Positions 26,787 to 35,461 of a stretch of 64,000 bases of DNA are shown piece by piece. The stretch is from JAAYBQ01 sp035403465. GTDB taxonomy: Bacteria; Spirochaetota; UBA4802; UBA5550. A program made the position numbers and the translations under genes. Location of the stretch: contig DAONFG010000013.1 in NCBI GenBank assembly GCA_035403465.1, forward strand, positions 1 through 64,000. Direction: 5' to 3'. Position 1 is the stretch's first letter. Every line of letters starts with the position of its first letter. The notes beneath the pieces were generated by a model that saw only the letters and a program-made list of their open reading frames with translations, did not search any database and had not been told where the DNA came from.

Positions 26787-27226
26787 TTTATCTACCTCAT
26801 CACTATCCTGAAAATAATCAGTAATATTTGACTTGTCTCGAAACTGCGTCCCGCACTCGCCGGCAAGCCCCTGCAGGGCTTTTTCAAGGGGCTATGCCCC
26901 TTATACCCCGTTTAAAAATCAAATTCGCAACAAACTGTTAAGGTTATATATCATACTCCGTATTCACCATTTAAAACCGTTAATTATCAGTTCAGCGATT
27001 AAATCCCCGGTAAAGGAAATGTAGTTTTCTCCCGGGAACAGATGCAGATATATAAAACTATAAGTCTATAACTATAAATTCTGAACGGAGATAGGCGTCA
27101 AACATTTTTTCAAAGCACCGCTTTACATTACAGGTCGGAATTTTACAGTGAAGTTGTATGAATTGCAGGTTAATGCAGAGTTATAATGAAGGGAAATATC
27201 TGCTCAGATTCGGAAATCTATACAGT
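26787..27226. other. Gene-free interval between tig and the STAS gene
   Basis: These 440 bp contain the repeat copy at 26836-26913 and AT-rich DNA with several short direct runs (for example CTATAAGTCTATAACTATAAATTC near 27058-27080). The rest shows no codon-like pattern and no good ribosome site. The upstream side of tig (minus strand) should hold its promoter here, but I see no clear boxes. Confidence 0.5.
26836..26913. repeat. Dispersed palindromic intergenic repeat, copy 3
   Basis: The blocks are CGAAACTGCGTCCCGC, CCGGCAAGCCCCTGCAGGG, then a hairpin AAGGGGC-TAT-GCCCCTT and TACCCCG. The order and much of the sequence match the copy at 3257-3330. This kind of GC-rich palindrome in AT-rich spacers is typical of REP-like elements. 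Confidence 0.6.
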
Positions 27227-27526
27227 CTATTCAAACTGAAAGTAGCCCTCAAGGCCCGCCACCTCAAGAGACCTGTAAACATATTCATTATAGTTTACCA
27301 GGCGGATTGTCCTCCTCTCAACAAAGAGTCCGGACTTGATCCTTAAAAGACATGAAAGAAAAACCGAATTGAGTGTTGTGATATTCTTCATATCCAGCAC
27401 AAGATCTCTCTTATCAGTTTTGATAAACCGGTCAATATTCTCTTCGAAAAACCTGAGATTACTCATTATCTCGTCAGAAGAGAGAATATACACCCGGGAA
27501 TCTTCATTTTCGATGATTTCAAACAT
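27227..27526 (-). CDS. STAS-domain protein (anti-sigma-factor-antagonist type)
   Basis: This 99-residue protein is a single STAS fold. RDLVLDMKNITTLNSVFLSCLL (40-61) matches the SpoIIAA-like loop, with Ser54 in the position normally phosphorylated (D-S is N-S here). The C-terminal IRLVNYNEYVYRSLEVAGL matches the final strand and helix. Such proteins bind anti-sigma kinases or sit in stressosome-like circuits. No RsbW-like kinase or sigma factor is adjacent. The ATG follows GGGGCGGAT. Confidence 0.7.
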   Translation of the reverse strand: MFEIIENEDSRVYILSSDEIMSNLRFFEENIDRFIKTDKRDLVLDMKNITTLNSVFLSCLLRIKSGLFVERRTIRLVNYNEYVYRSLEVAGLEGYFQFE

Positions 27527-27809
27527 ATCCGCCCCTTGTGATACATCAGGAAATTATAAAAAAAGCAAAACATCCGCAGACTGGTCTGACTTTTACCATA
27601 AAAATTCAGTTTACTATAGAAAGGCATTTTACTAAAAAGCCCGGCAGTTTAGAAGAAATAGTATTGCACCGGGCATCTTCTATGTAATAAGTATAACACG
27701 TGCTTTATTTTATTCAAGCACAAAAAAAGTGTTTTATTATTGATTATAAAATATTACGCCTCAAAATCATCAAAATAAGTTCATGCACAACTTCACAAGG
27801 AGTCTGATA

Positions 27810-29252
27810 ATGAAAAGAAGGATAGCTGCCTATCTGCTTGCGTTCATAACACTACTGCTTCTCCCTGTTCTTGTAACAGTATCACTGGGATTTGCGATGG
27901 CACTTAATGAAAACTTCCACATATCCGTGGTTAAAAATCTTAATATTGTCGAGACGATCATAAAGTTTAAAAACTACCAGATGGAGAATGAAATCAGGCA
28001 TGAAATTGAAAAAAAAACCGGAATCGGCCAGTTCAAGCCCGAATATGACAGGATTAAGGCCGAATACGAAAAAAATCTGCAGACATTTAACGCCCTTAAT
28101 AAAACCAGAGAATATGACAGCCTGGAAAAGGAGATAGATGAACTGGATGATACAGACTGGGAGGATGCACCTGACACCTTCAGAAATAAAGAGGAATGGA
28201 AAGCCTATAAAAAAAAGAAAACAGCTGAACTTGAAGCAAAACAGGACTCTATAGAAACATACAGGGACACAAGCAGCGAGCTGCTCGGTGTCGCCGAATC
28301 CGGGATGAAAAAATCACGTGATGCCTTTGAGGATGCGGACGACCTGATGAAAGACAAAGAGGAGGAGGCCCGGGATATACTTGAAGACCGCAGCAGCGAT
28401 TTCATGAACGAAATAGTATCCGACATGTCGAAAGTCGGCCACGACCTGTCCACTGCGGTCAATGAACTGTTTATCGAGGTTGAAATTCGTAAAATAATAA
28501 GGACTTACCTCGCCTTCTTCACAGACTATTTTCAGCAGAAAAAAACCGGCGGTATATACGAATCAAATCTGAATATAGAGTCCGGTGAAATCGGCAGCAC
28601 GAAGAAAGTTGTACTTCCGCCATTTGAACTGAGTTTTAATGTCAAAACAGATGAAAACGGTATTATTAAAGAGAAAAACATATTCAGCGGTCTATGCGTT
28701 GAAATGATCAATGCAACCCCGGGACTTAAAAGTCCATGGGTACTTACAAAAATATTCAGCATGGCTGATTCATGGCTTGCCGAAAAAGCTGCCGGGAGCA
28801 TACTCAAAGGTCTCCCCGTGAGGTACAGTGACGGCGTACTGAAATCTCAGGGTCCGGTTATCCTTTCAGGTGAAAGGGCGCAGATGGCGGAATATCTTAT
28901 GATTGCAATGACAGCGGGAAGATTCTTCATATTCATCGGCCCGGTTATCGCGGTTATGCTTGTACTCATGGTTTTTGCAGCAGCACCTGACAGGAGGTCA
29001 AAATGGAAAATTGCAGGTCTTTCCATTGAAATTCCATCAGCGCTCATGTCTGCCCTGGGTATTGCCGGGATTATTGTTTCAGCATTTCCGGGCTACTTCT
29101 TCAGTATCCCGGTAGATGATCCTGCGGTAAGAGGATTCTTTGAACAGGGAATTTTCAGTACAGGCCTGCATTTCTTTATCCCGGTAACACTGCTCTTTTT
29201 TATACTTTCTGTGACCGGGGGATTTATGCGTAAAAGGGGAAATAAAATCTAA
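27810..29252 (+). CDS. Membrane protein with large coiled-coil extracytoplasmic domain (480 aa)
   Basis: One N-terminal membrane helix (about 7-32) is followed by an acidic, Lys/Glu-rich coiled-coil stretch (about 50-210, with LEKEIDELDDTDWED and DADDLMKDKEEEARDILED). A beta-containing region comes next, and three C-terminal membrane helices end the protein (FFIFIGPVIAVMLVLMVFA, ALMSALGIAGIIVSAFPGYF, FFIPVTLLFFILSVTGGF). I do not recognise the family. The start at 27810 is chosen over 27783 because AAGGAG lies 8 nt upstream. It stands alone on the plus strand. The topology suggests a large domain between membrane anchors, possibly a sensor or scaffold. Confidence 0.7.
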   Translation: MKRRIAAYLLAFITLLLLPVLVTVSLGFAMALNENFHISVVKNLNIVETIIKFKNYQMENEIRHEIEKKTGIGQFKPEYDRIKAEYEKNLQTFNALNKTREYDSLEKEIDELDDTDWEDAPDTFRNKEEWKAYKKKKTAELEAKQDSIETYRDTSSELLGVAESGMKKSRDAFEDADDLMKDKEEEARDILEDRSSDFMNEIVSDMSKVGHDLSTAVNELFIEVEIRKIIRTYLAFFTDYFQQKKTGGIYESNLNIESGEIGSTKKVVLPPFELSFNVKTDENGIIKEKNIFSGLCVEMINATPGLKSPWVLTKIFSMADSWLAEKAAGSILKGLPVRYSDGVLKSQGPVILSGERAQMAEYLMIAMTAGRFFIFIGPVIAVMLVLMVFAAAPDRRSKWKIAGLSIEIPSALMSALGIAGIIVSAFPGYFFSIPVDDPAVRGFFEQGIFSTGLHFFIPVTLLFFILSVTGGFMRKRGNKI

Positions 29253-29412
29253 TTGACTCAATCATATACCGGAGTGATTTTGTTCTCGTAATAAGAACGC
29301 GGCAGGTCATCCCGGTATCATCGTGCGGTCGCCCTGAACGCATAGAAGAAATACCCCCGGTGTATAAACCGGAATAACAAAAATTCAACTAACCATTATT
29401 ACGGAGAAACGA

Positions 29413-30525
29413 ATGGAAGATAATATTGTATGGCTCGACTTTGAGCTTGTAAGAAATTTCATGAAGGACATATTTATAAAAATTGGGGTACCTGCAGAGG
29501 ATGCAGCAATCAGCGCTGACGTACTCATTGAATCTGACAAGCGCGGCATAGATTCGCACGGCCTTAACAGGATGAAGCCCATATACTACGATAGAATAAA
29601 GGAAGGGATACAGCTTCCCGTTACAAACTTCGAGGTGGTAAAAGAAGGCCCCGCGACAGCAGTGGTTGACGGCCATAACGGCATGGGGCATGTTATCGCA
29701 AAGAAGTCCATGCAGATGGCAATAGACAAGGCAGCGAAGTTCGGGCTGGGTATGGTTGCGGTGCGTAATTCAACGCACTATGGCATTGCGGGATACTACG
29801 GTCTAATGGCCGCACAGAAAGGAATGATCGGGATTACCGGTACAAACGCAAGGCCGTCAATAGCACCGACATTCGGCATAGAGAACATGCTCGGCACAAA
29901 CCCGCTTGTTTTCGGCATACCCACGGACGAGGAGTTCCCCTTTGTTCTGGACTGCGCCACATCGGTCAGCCAGCGCGGCAAGATCGAGGTCTACGCGCGC
30001 ACTGGCAAGCCCATGCCGCAGGGATGGGTCATTGACCAGCAGGGCAACTCGACCACCGACCCAATAGACGCGCTGAAAGACCTGATCGCAGGCACAGCGG
30101 CACTTACACCGCTTGGGGGAATCGGCGAAGATGGCGCCGGCTACAAGGGTTACGGCTATGCAACTGTTGTCGAGATTCTATCCGCAGCTCTCCAGGGAGG
30201 CAGCTACCTCAAGATGCTCACAGGATTCCAGGACGGTAAAAAAGTACCGTACAGTCTTGGCCACTTCTTCATGGCAATTGACATTTCACATTTCATTGAA
30301 GTTGATGAATTTAAAAAGATAACCGGTGACATCCTGCGCCAGCTTCGCAACTCGAAAAAGATGCCGGGAGCTGAAAGGATCTACACTGCAGGTGAAAAGG
30401 AATACCTCGTGTGGCTTGAAAGGAAAGGAAAAGGGGTACCCGCAGGCGAGGAACTCCAGGCGGAAATGATTACCATGCGCAACGAAACCGGCCTGTCACA
30501 GTACAGGTTTCCGTTTGAGAAATAG
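29413..30525 (+). CDS. Malate/L-lactate/ureidoglycolate dehydrogenase family (Ldh_2)
   Basis: This 370-residue NAD(P)-dependent oxidoreductase of the YlbC/AllD/DpkA-type Ldh_2 family has the family catalytic block DKRGIDSHGLNRM (43-55), the His in RNSTHYGIAGYY (about 120-131), and GTNPLVFGIPT. Family members oxidise 2-hydroxy acids or ureidoglycolate, or reduce imino acids. The next gene is an L-2-hydroxyglutarate-oxidase-like flavoprotein, which suggests 2-hydroxyacid metabolism. The two are separated by a MITE-like element. Confidence 0.85.
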   Translation: MEDNIVWLDFELVRNFMKDIFIKIGVPAEDAAISADVLIESDKRGIDSHGLNRMKPIYYDRIKEGIQLPVTNFEVVKEGPATAVVDGHNGMGHVIAKKSMQMAIDKAAKFGLGMVAVRNSTHYGIAGYYGLMAAQKGMIGITGTNARPSIAPTFGIENMLGTNPLVFGIPTDEEFPFVLDCATSVSQRGKIEVYARTGKPMPQGWVIDQQGNSTTDPIDALKDLIAGTAALTPLGGIGEDGAGYKGYGYATVVEILSAALQGGSYLKMLTGFQDGKKVPYSLGHFFMAIDISHFIEVDEFKKITGDILRQLRNSKKMPGAERIYTAGEKEYLVWLERKGKGVPAGEELQAEMITMRNETGLSQYRFPFEK

Positions 30526-30544
30526 CGATTTGATTAACCTTTTT

Positions 30545-30650
30545 GTCATTCCGGCCTTTGTGCCGGAATCTTAATGATATAGCAGGTATATCAACAAACT
30601 TTAAGAGTCATAAAGATTCCGGTAATCCACTCCGTGAAAACCGGAATGAC
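30545..30650. mobile_element. MITE/REP-like element with perfect 10-bp terminal inverted repeats
   Basis: The ends are GTCATTCCGG (30545-30554) and CCGGAATGAC (30641-30650). Inside lies a nested pair: GCCGGAATCTT (30562-30572) faces AAGATTCCGG near 30613-30622. The 106-bp unit has no coding frame. It occupies the spacer between the dehydrogenase and the flavoprotein. AGGTAA just outside its right end serves as the flavoprotein's ribosome site. Target-site duplication is not evident. Confidence 0.7.
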
Positions 30651-30660
30651 AGGTAATCCT

Positions 30661-31761
30661 ATGGATAAAACAGACATCATCATAATTGGCGCCGGGGTCG
30701 CGGGACTTGCCGCAGCATACAACCTCTCTGCAAAATACAGAAACATTATTGTTCTGGAGAAAGAGGATACTTTCGGCAGGCATACAAGCAGCAGGAACAG
30801 CGAGACAATCCACTCAGGAATCTACTATCCGCAGAACACGCTAAAGGCCAGGCTATGCCTGCGCGGCAATGAACTTCTATACAGTTTCATGAAACAGCAG
30901 GACGTCTCGCATATAAACTGCGGGAAGTACATAATTGCGACATCGAAGGATGAAATCCCTGAAATAGAAAAACTTAAAATCAACGGCGAATTAAACGGGG
31001 TACCCGGTCTTCGCCTTGTTACGGGTGCCGAAATCAGTTCAGTTGAACAGGATGTCAATGCACTTACGGGAGTCCATGTACCATCTGCGGGTGTAATGAA
31101 CTCATATGAGCTGATGAAACGGTTTGAAGGAATCGCGAAGGAGAACGGCGTACTCTTTGCGTACAGGACCGGCGTAACCGCTGTTGTCCGGGCCGGCGAT
31201 GGTTATACCATACATACGGATAACGGCGATGACATCTCCGCAGGTATTGTGATCAACTGTGCGGGTCTGTTTTCGGACAAAATTGCAGCCTCTGCGGGTA
31301 TTGACATTGACGCAGCCGGTTACAGGCTTAAATACTGCAAGGGTGAGTATTATAAATCCGAAAATACCGGCCGCATGAAATCCCTGGTCTACCCCGTACC
31401 TTCGCCGGACGGGAAGTCCCTGGGGATACACACCCGGATGTTCACAGACGGATCTGTTATATTCGGTCCGAACGCATATTACATGGATAAGAATGAAGTT
31501 GATTATTCTCTGAACAATGACAGGCGCGACGAGTTTATGAATTCAGTTCCCCTGTTCATGAAACGCGATGTAAGCGATATGTCGGTATGCGACTGCGGGA
31601 TAAGGCCCAAGCTGCAGGGAGCCGGCGGGAAGTTCAGGGACTTTGTCATACGGGATGAGGGGGACAGGGGGCTTCCGGGACTGATAAACTGTATTGGGAT
31701 TGAGTCACCGGGACTCACATCGTCCCTTGCTATCGCGGAGTTTATTTCGGGGATGGTTTAG
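30661..31761 (+). CDS. FAD-dependent oxidoreductase, L-2-hydroxyglutarate oxidase (LhgO)-like
   Basis: This 366-residue protein has the FAD-binding DIIIIGAGVAGLAAAYNL near the N-terminus (GxGxxG). The typical DAO/LhgO segments HTSSRNSETIHSGIYYP and KARLCLRGNELL follow, and GIRPKLQGAG near residue 325 is also characteristic. It probably oxidises a 2-hydroxy acid such as L-2-hydroxyglutarate. The start is taken at ATG 30661; the earlier in-frame codon at 30634 lies inside the MITE-like element and lacks an RBS. Confidence 0.82.
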   Translation: MDKTDIIIIGAGVAGLAAAYNLSAKYRNIIVLEKEDTFGRHTSSRNSETIHSGIYYPQNTLKARLCLRGNELLYSFMKQQDVSHINCGKYIIATSKDEIPEIEKLKINGELNGVPGLRLVTGAEISSVEQDVNALTGVHVPSAGVMNSYELMKRFEGIAKENGVLFAYRTGVTAVVRAGDGYTIHTDNGDDISAGIVINCAGLFSDKIAASAGIDIDAAGYRLKYCKGEYYKSENTGRMKSLVYPVPSPDGKSLGIHTRMFTDGSVIFGPNAYYMDKNEVDYSLNNDRRDEFMNSVPLFMKRDVSDMSVCDCGIRPKLQGAGGKFRDFVIRDEGDRGLPGLINCIGIESPGLTSSLAIAEFISGMV

Positions 31762-31777
31762 ACGGTCTGCTGTTTTG

Positions 31778-32140
31778 TTAAATAAATTTCTCAACTGAAA
31801 CACCAAATACCGCTGCAAGTGTTTTTGCCACGTCGATATTTATCTTTCTGCTGCCATTTTCCATATTGGAAATATGCTGTCGCGGAATACCTCCGAGTTT
31901 TTCTCCTAACTGCGCCTGTGTCATCCCCCTTGATAACCTGCATGCTTTCATTGCACGTGCCGGGGTCATATTTTTTATGGTTGTTTTATACCATTCAGTT
32001 TCATCAGCAATGACATACTCATCATCAGTCTCTATTTTCACTTTATTACCATATTCTTTTTTTACGGCATTAATTATAGATTCTGGAATATCACCTGTAA
32101 TATCAATTTTAATATGGGGCGTTTTCACGTGAACCTGCAT
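31778..32140 (-). CDS. XRE-family antitoxin of a type II toxin-antitoxin pair
   Basis: This 120-residue protein has a helix-turn-helix of XRE type at about 62-118 (RGMTQAQLGEKLGGIPRQHISNMENG), with an N-terminal extension that may bind the toxin. It overlaps the toxin gene by 32 nt. The toxin comes first, as in higBA-type modules. It probably represses its own promoter. The antitoxin starts with MQVHVKTPHIKIDI. Confidence 0.8.
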   Translation of the reverse strand: MQVHVKTPHIKIDITGDIPESIINAVKKEYGNKVKIETDDEYVIADETEWYKTTIKNMTPARAMKACRLSRGMTQAQLGEKLGGIPRQHISNMENGSRKINIDVAKTLAAVFGVSVEKFI

Positions 32141-32372
32141 AATAGACCTCGATTAATATTGTACCCTTTTCATGTTTCCAACATGCTACCCATTTATACG
32201 AAAGATGGCAATGATACTTACCCTGACCAAGGCTGCTGAAATGCGACCAGTCCTTCAAAACCGGTCCTTTATTTTTTAAGTCATCAATCAATAATGCCAT
32301 CATGTCTTTTGATACAGATGGCATTGTCTCAATGTTTTTCTGTGACCGTTTATTTATCAGAACAGTAAACAT
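32109..32372 (-). CDS. RelE/ParE-superfamily toxin
   Basis: This 87-residue protein contains the RelE/HigB-like pattern YHCHLSYKWVACWKHEKGTILIEVYYAGSR, with a Lys/Arg-rich region and a C-terminal R-x-x-A-P-Y. This group is annotated as cytotoxic translational repressors that cut mRNA at ribosomes. Its 3' end overlaps the antitoxin start by 32 nt. A weakly AT-rich promoter region lies upstream of 32372. Confidence 0.78.
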   Translation of the reverse strand: MFTVLINKRSQKNIETMPSVSKDMMALLIDDLKNKGPVLKDWSHFSSLGQGKYHCHLSYKWVACWKHEKGTILIEVYYAGSRENAPY

Positions 32373-32428
32373 TATTAAGAATGTAACCCTAAACGGTTAC
32401 ATTGTCAAATATTTTTTTATCCACAGCA

Positions 32429-33244
32429 CTACCTCAGCTTATCCCGGAACTCCTCAAGTTTAACGAACCTGTAACCTTCACTTTTAAGTCTCGGGATAAC
32501 CTTTTTCAGTGCCGGGTAAAGATTACTCTTCGGCTGGTTCATGTGACCTATTATTATAACACCGTTCTTCGCGCCCTTTATTATTCTGCGTTCTATCCTC
32601 TCCGCAGAGAAACCAGCGGCATCACCCGAGATTATTGTAAAATTAACCGGGATATGACCTGCATCGCTGCATACCTTAACCGCAACGTCATCGTAGTAAG
32701 CGGTGCCCGACCTGTAATACTTAGTTACCCGCCCCGTGAGATCGAATATTTTTTTTGCATTGAGCGCTACTTCATCATAGGCATCGGCAGGGGTCTTTGT
32801 GCCGCGCCTGCCGTAGATCTTTGCCCCGTTCACCGACGCGGGCTTGTGACGGAGACCGTGGTTTTCAATTTCAAAAAGCGGGTCAGCTGCAAGTTCTTTT
32901 GCAAGTCCCGGGTTATCATCGATCCATAGTCCGCACAGGAAGAGCGTTGCCGGTATATTATTGCTTCGAAGAAATTCAACCAGTTCCCTGTCGTACCCGT
33001 TACCCTTTCTGCCGCCGCACGCATCGAGAGTAATCGCAATAACCTTCTCAGTTGTATCGATGCGCCGCACCACACCAGCTGTCCACATTGAGAAGACCCC
33101 CGGTTTGATCCCCTCGTATTTTGCCGCGGCAGCATCCCTTTTCCTGGCGTATGCCGCGTCAGGATGCGCCCTGTCCGCAACCGCATTAACAGACAACATT
33201 CCCGACACAATTGCACAGATGATCGTATTATTAATAAATTTCAT
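32429..33244 (-). CDS. Secreted polysaccharide deacetylase (NodB homology)
   Basis: This 271-residue protein has a signal peptide (1-23) and a NodB barrel. Motif 1 is ITLDACGG (residue 74 is the catalytic-base Asp); the second Asp seen in TFDD is Ala, as in the known TLDACGG subgroup. Motif 2 gives the metal His pair in ENHGLRHKPAS. It may deacetylate cell-wall or exopolysaccharide N-acetyl groups outside the inner membrane. ATG 33244 follows AAAGGAG; a longer frame to 33379 exists without RBS support. Confidence 0.82.
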   Translation of the reverse strand: MKFINNTIICAIVSGMLSVNAVADRAHPDAAYARKRDAAAAKYEGIKPGVFSMWTAGVVRRIDTTEKVIAITLDACGGRKGNGYDRELVEFLRSNNIPATLFLCGLWIDDNPGLAKELAADPLFEIENHGLRHKPASVNGAKIYGRRGTKTPADAYDEVALNAKKIFDLTGRVTKYYRSGTAYYDDVAVKVCSDAGHIPVNFTIISGDAAGFSAERIERRIIKGAKNGVIIIGHMNQPKSNLYPALKKVIPRLKSEGYRFVKLEEFRDKLR

Positions 33245-33326
33245 CAGACGGCTCCTTTCAGGCTTTTCATGATTCAGCCTGATACTGTGCAAGTCTACAA
33301 AAATCCTGACCTTAACGGTAAATTTG

Positions 33327-34433
33327 TTATACAGCACGAATCCTGTTACCCCTGCGTAAAATGTTACCGGCGATTTCAAGAGAAGTAACAGCCCTGCTTA
33401 TTTCACCGGCAGGTACTGAATTGATCCTTGCTATCTCATCAATGTCAGCCCATGCGTTCAATGCAGCCTGCATCACGATCTTCTCGGTCCCATTGAATGT
33501 TACCCCGGATTCCATACTAACCTTCAGCTGAACATTTTCGCCCCTGTCATTCTGCTCATTTTCTCCCGCGGAATAGAGCGGATCGATATCGCATAGAAAC
33601 TCTTCAAGTCCTGAAATAATCTGCGCACCCTGCTTTATCAGGCTGTGACATCCGCTATAGGTTTCATCAAATGCATTACCGGGACAGACATAGAGGTCAC
33701 GGTTCTGTTCAAGCGCGTACTTTGCAGTGATCATTGCCCCGCTTTTTAATGGAGCCTGCGTGATTATAAGTGCTTCAGAAATTCCGCTTATGATCCTGTT
33801 TCTCCTGACAAAAACCCATGGTTCGCCCGATCTTACGCCCGGGGGAAGTTCGCTTATTACTGCTGATCCCGGTGTATCAAGTATCCGTTCATAAACATCC
33901 CTGTTTGCCCTTGGCGTGATAACATCGATACCCTGGGGCAGCACTGCTAATGTACTGCCGCCTGCAGCGAGCGCTCCAAGATGAGCGTTGCGGTCAACAC
34001 CAAGAGCAAGTCCGCTTGTCACGGTGATTTTCCGGGATACCAGGGAAGAGGCAATCCTCCGTGTAATCTCCTCGGATACGGAGTTTGACCCCCTTGTGCC
34101 CACTATCGATATATGCCTTCCCCGGGTAAGTTCTCCCCTGCAGTAGAGGACTAAAGGCGGCATATGAATCTCACGCAGCAATATCGGGTACGAATCGTCC
34201 CAGGCCGTCACTATGTGTACACCGGATGATTCACAGACGCGTATGATTGCCCCTGCAGCAGATACGGGGTCTCCACCATAGAGTTTAACAAGGTGTTCCT
34301 GGACTTTATGCTCACCGTGACTTATTGCATCCATAAGCTCACCTATAAAAACTCCGCTGTTGTACACAATCCCGGCAGCACCAGGGGACGATATTACCGA
34401 GAGCATCACAGAATTGAATATCTCTTCATTCAT
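33327..34433 (-). CDS. dprA: DNA processing protein DprA
   Basis: This 368-residue protein loads RecA on incoming single-stranded DNA during transformation. The Rossmann-fold core (about 100-300) shows SIVGTRGSNSVSEEI, the hallmark SGLALGVDRNAHLGAL, SELPPG and RRNRIISGISEALII. A C-terminal winged-helix-like segment (about 310-368) is present, as in many DprA proteins. A second, shorter DprA-like gene lies at 59652-60575. It sits upstream of the deacetylase with an 82-nt gap. Confidence 0.88.
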   Translation of the reverse strand: MNEEIFNSVMLSVISSPGAAGIVYNSGVFIGELMDAISHGEHKVQEHLVKLYGGDPVSAAGAIIRVCESSGVHIVTAWDDSYPILLREIHMPPLVLYCRGELTRGRHISIVGTRGSNSVSEEITRRIASSLVSRKITVTSGLALGVDRNAHLGALAAGGSTLAVLPQGIDVITPRANRDVYERILDTPGSAVISELPPGVRSGEPWVFVRRNRIISGISEALIITQAPLKSGAMITAKYALEQNRDLYVCPGNAFDETYSGCHSLIKQGAQIISGLEEFLCDIDPLYSAGENEQNDRGENVQLKVSMESGVTFNGTEKIVMQAALNAWADIDEIARINSVPAGEISRAVTSLEIAGNILRRGNRIRAV

Positions 34434-34707
34434 TATTTTTTACCAGTTCAACGTGAGTATATGCGGTTCTTCAAAAACTGCGGTATGAAAAATACCGGCT
34501 TAAGCTGCAGCATATCCCGCACAAATGTTATACGTTCTGAAACAACAACCGGTAAAAATTTTTTTTATCATGCAGCTTTTTTTTACTGATTTTATCCATG
34601 TATCGTGATTTAGTTTATGAATAGCCCTTTAGCCGGCTTTAATTATCAATTACTGATGACAGAATCCTGATTTTTCAGTATTATGGTTTATTGACGGGTG
34701 ATTAATA

Positions 34708-35441
34708 ATGGCAGATCAGAAACTAAATGATATAATAAAACTCAGTTCAGAGATAAATACAGTCCGGGACCTGGATATACTGCAGGAACGCATACTGTAT
34801 GAAACAAGAAAAATTGCCGATGCAGATGCCGGCACCATATACATACGGCACCAGGATAACCTTGTGTTCACACACGCGCAGAACGACACACTGAGCAGCA
34901 GGCTACCCGAGGGTAAAAAACTTATTTATTCCAGCTTCCAGCTCCCTATAACAGGGAAGTCCATTACGGGGTACGCAGCCATGGCGGGTGAAACCCTTAT
35001 GGACGATGATGTTTATTCAATACAGGGCAAGCCCTATTCATTCGAAAGTCATACGACGAGAAGGCCGGGTACAGGACTGAATCGATGATGAGCATACCGC
35101 ACAAGAACGAAAGGAACGACATACCGGGCGTCATGCAGATAATAAACACACGCGACTGCAGCGGTCAGATAATCTCTTTTAATGACAATGACATGCTCTA
35201 TGTGAATCACTTTGCGGGAATGACAGGCATGATCATACAGAAGGCGCAGATGCGCGATCCCAAGGAGACGGGCGCACACGTTAACCGCGTAGCATCATAT
35301 TCAGTAGAGATTTATGAGCTTTGGGCAAAACATAAAGGTCTGCCGGACAGGGAGATAAGGGACCTGTCCGGAAAAAAATTCGACCCTGACCTTGTAGATG
35401 TCTTTTTTGAATGCCTGGACTTGATAAAATTCATACGATAA
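34708..35441 (+). pseudogene. Decayed GAF-HD-GYP phosphodiesterase gene
   Basis: The first frame (from ATG 34708) encodes a GAF domain up to PYSFES. The GAF continues one frame away as YDEKAGYRTESMMSIPHKN, so a 1-nt deletion lies near 35049-35052. The second frame then reads the HD-GYP linker ETGAHVNRVASYSVEIYELWAKHKGL and jumps straight to the family's last helices (SGKKFDPDLVDVFFECLDLI). The HD and GYP motifs are missing, so about 100 or more residues are deleted. The join falls at a 9-bp inverted repeat. It would have degraded c-di-GMP. Assembly error is possible for the frameshift but does not explain the deletion. Confidence 0.8.
35343..35371. repeat. Perfect 9-bp inverted repeat at the HD-GYP deletion junction
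   Basis: CCGGACAGG (35343-35351) and CCTGTCCGG (35363-35371) are separated by 11 bp. The protein alignment breaks exactly here. A hairpin at this point could have promoted a slipped-strand deletion. Confidence 0.7.
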
Positions 35442-35461
35442 AAATACCCGGAGACAGAAGA

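Noticed and set aside
35049..35052. Treating the two halves of the GAF-HD-GYP gene as separate small genes
   Set aside because: The GAF sequence continues across the frame change, so they are one broken gene.
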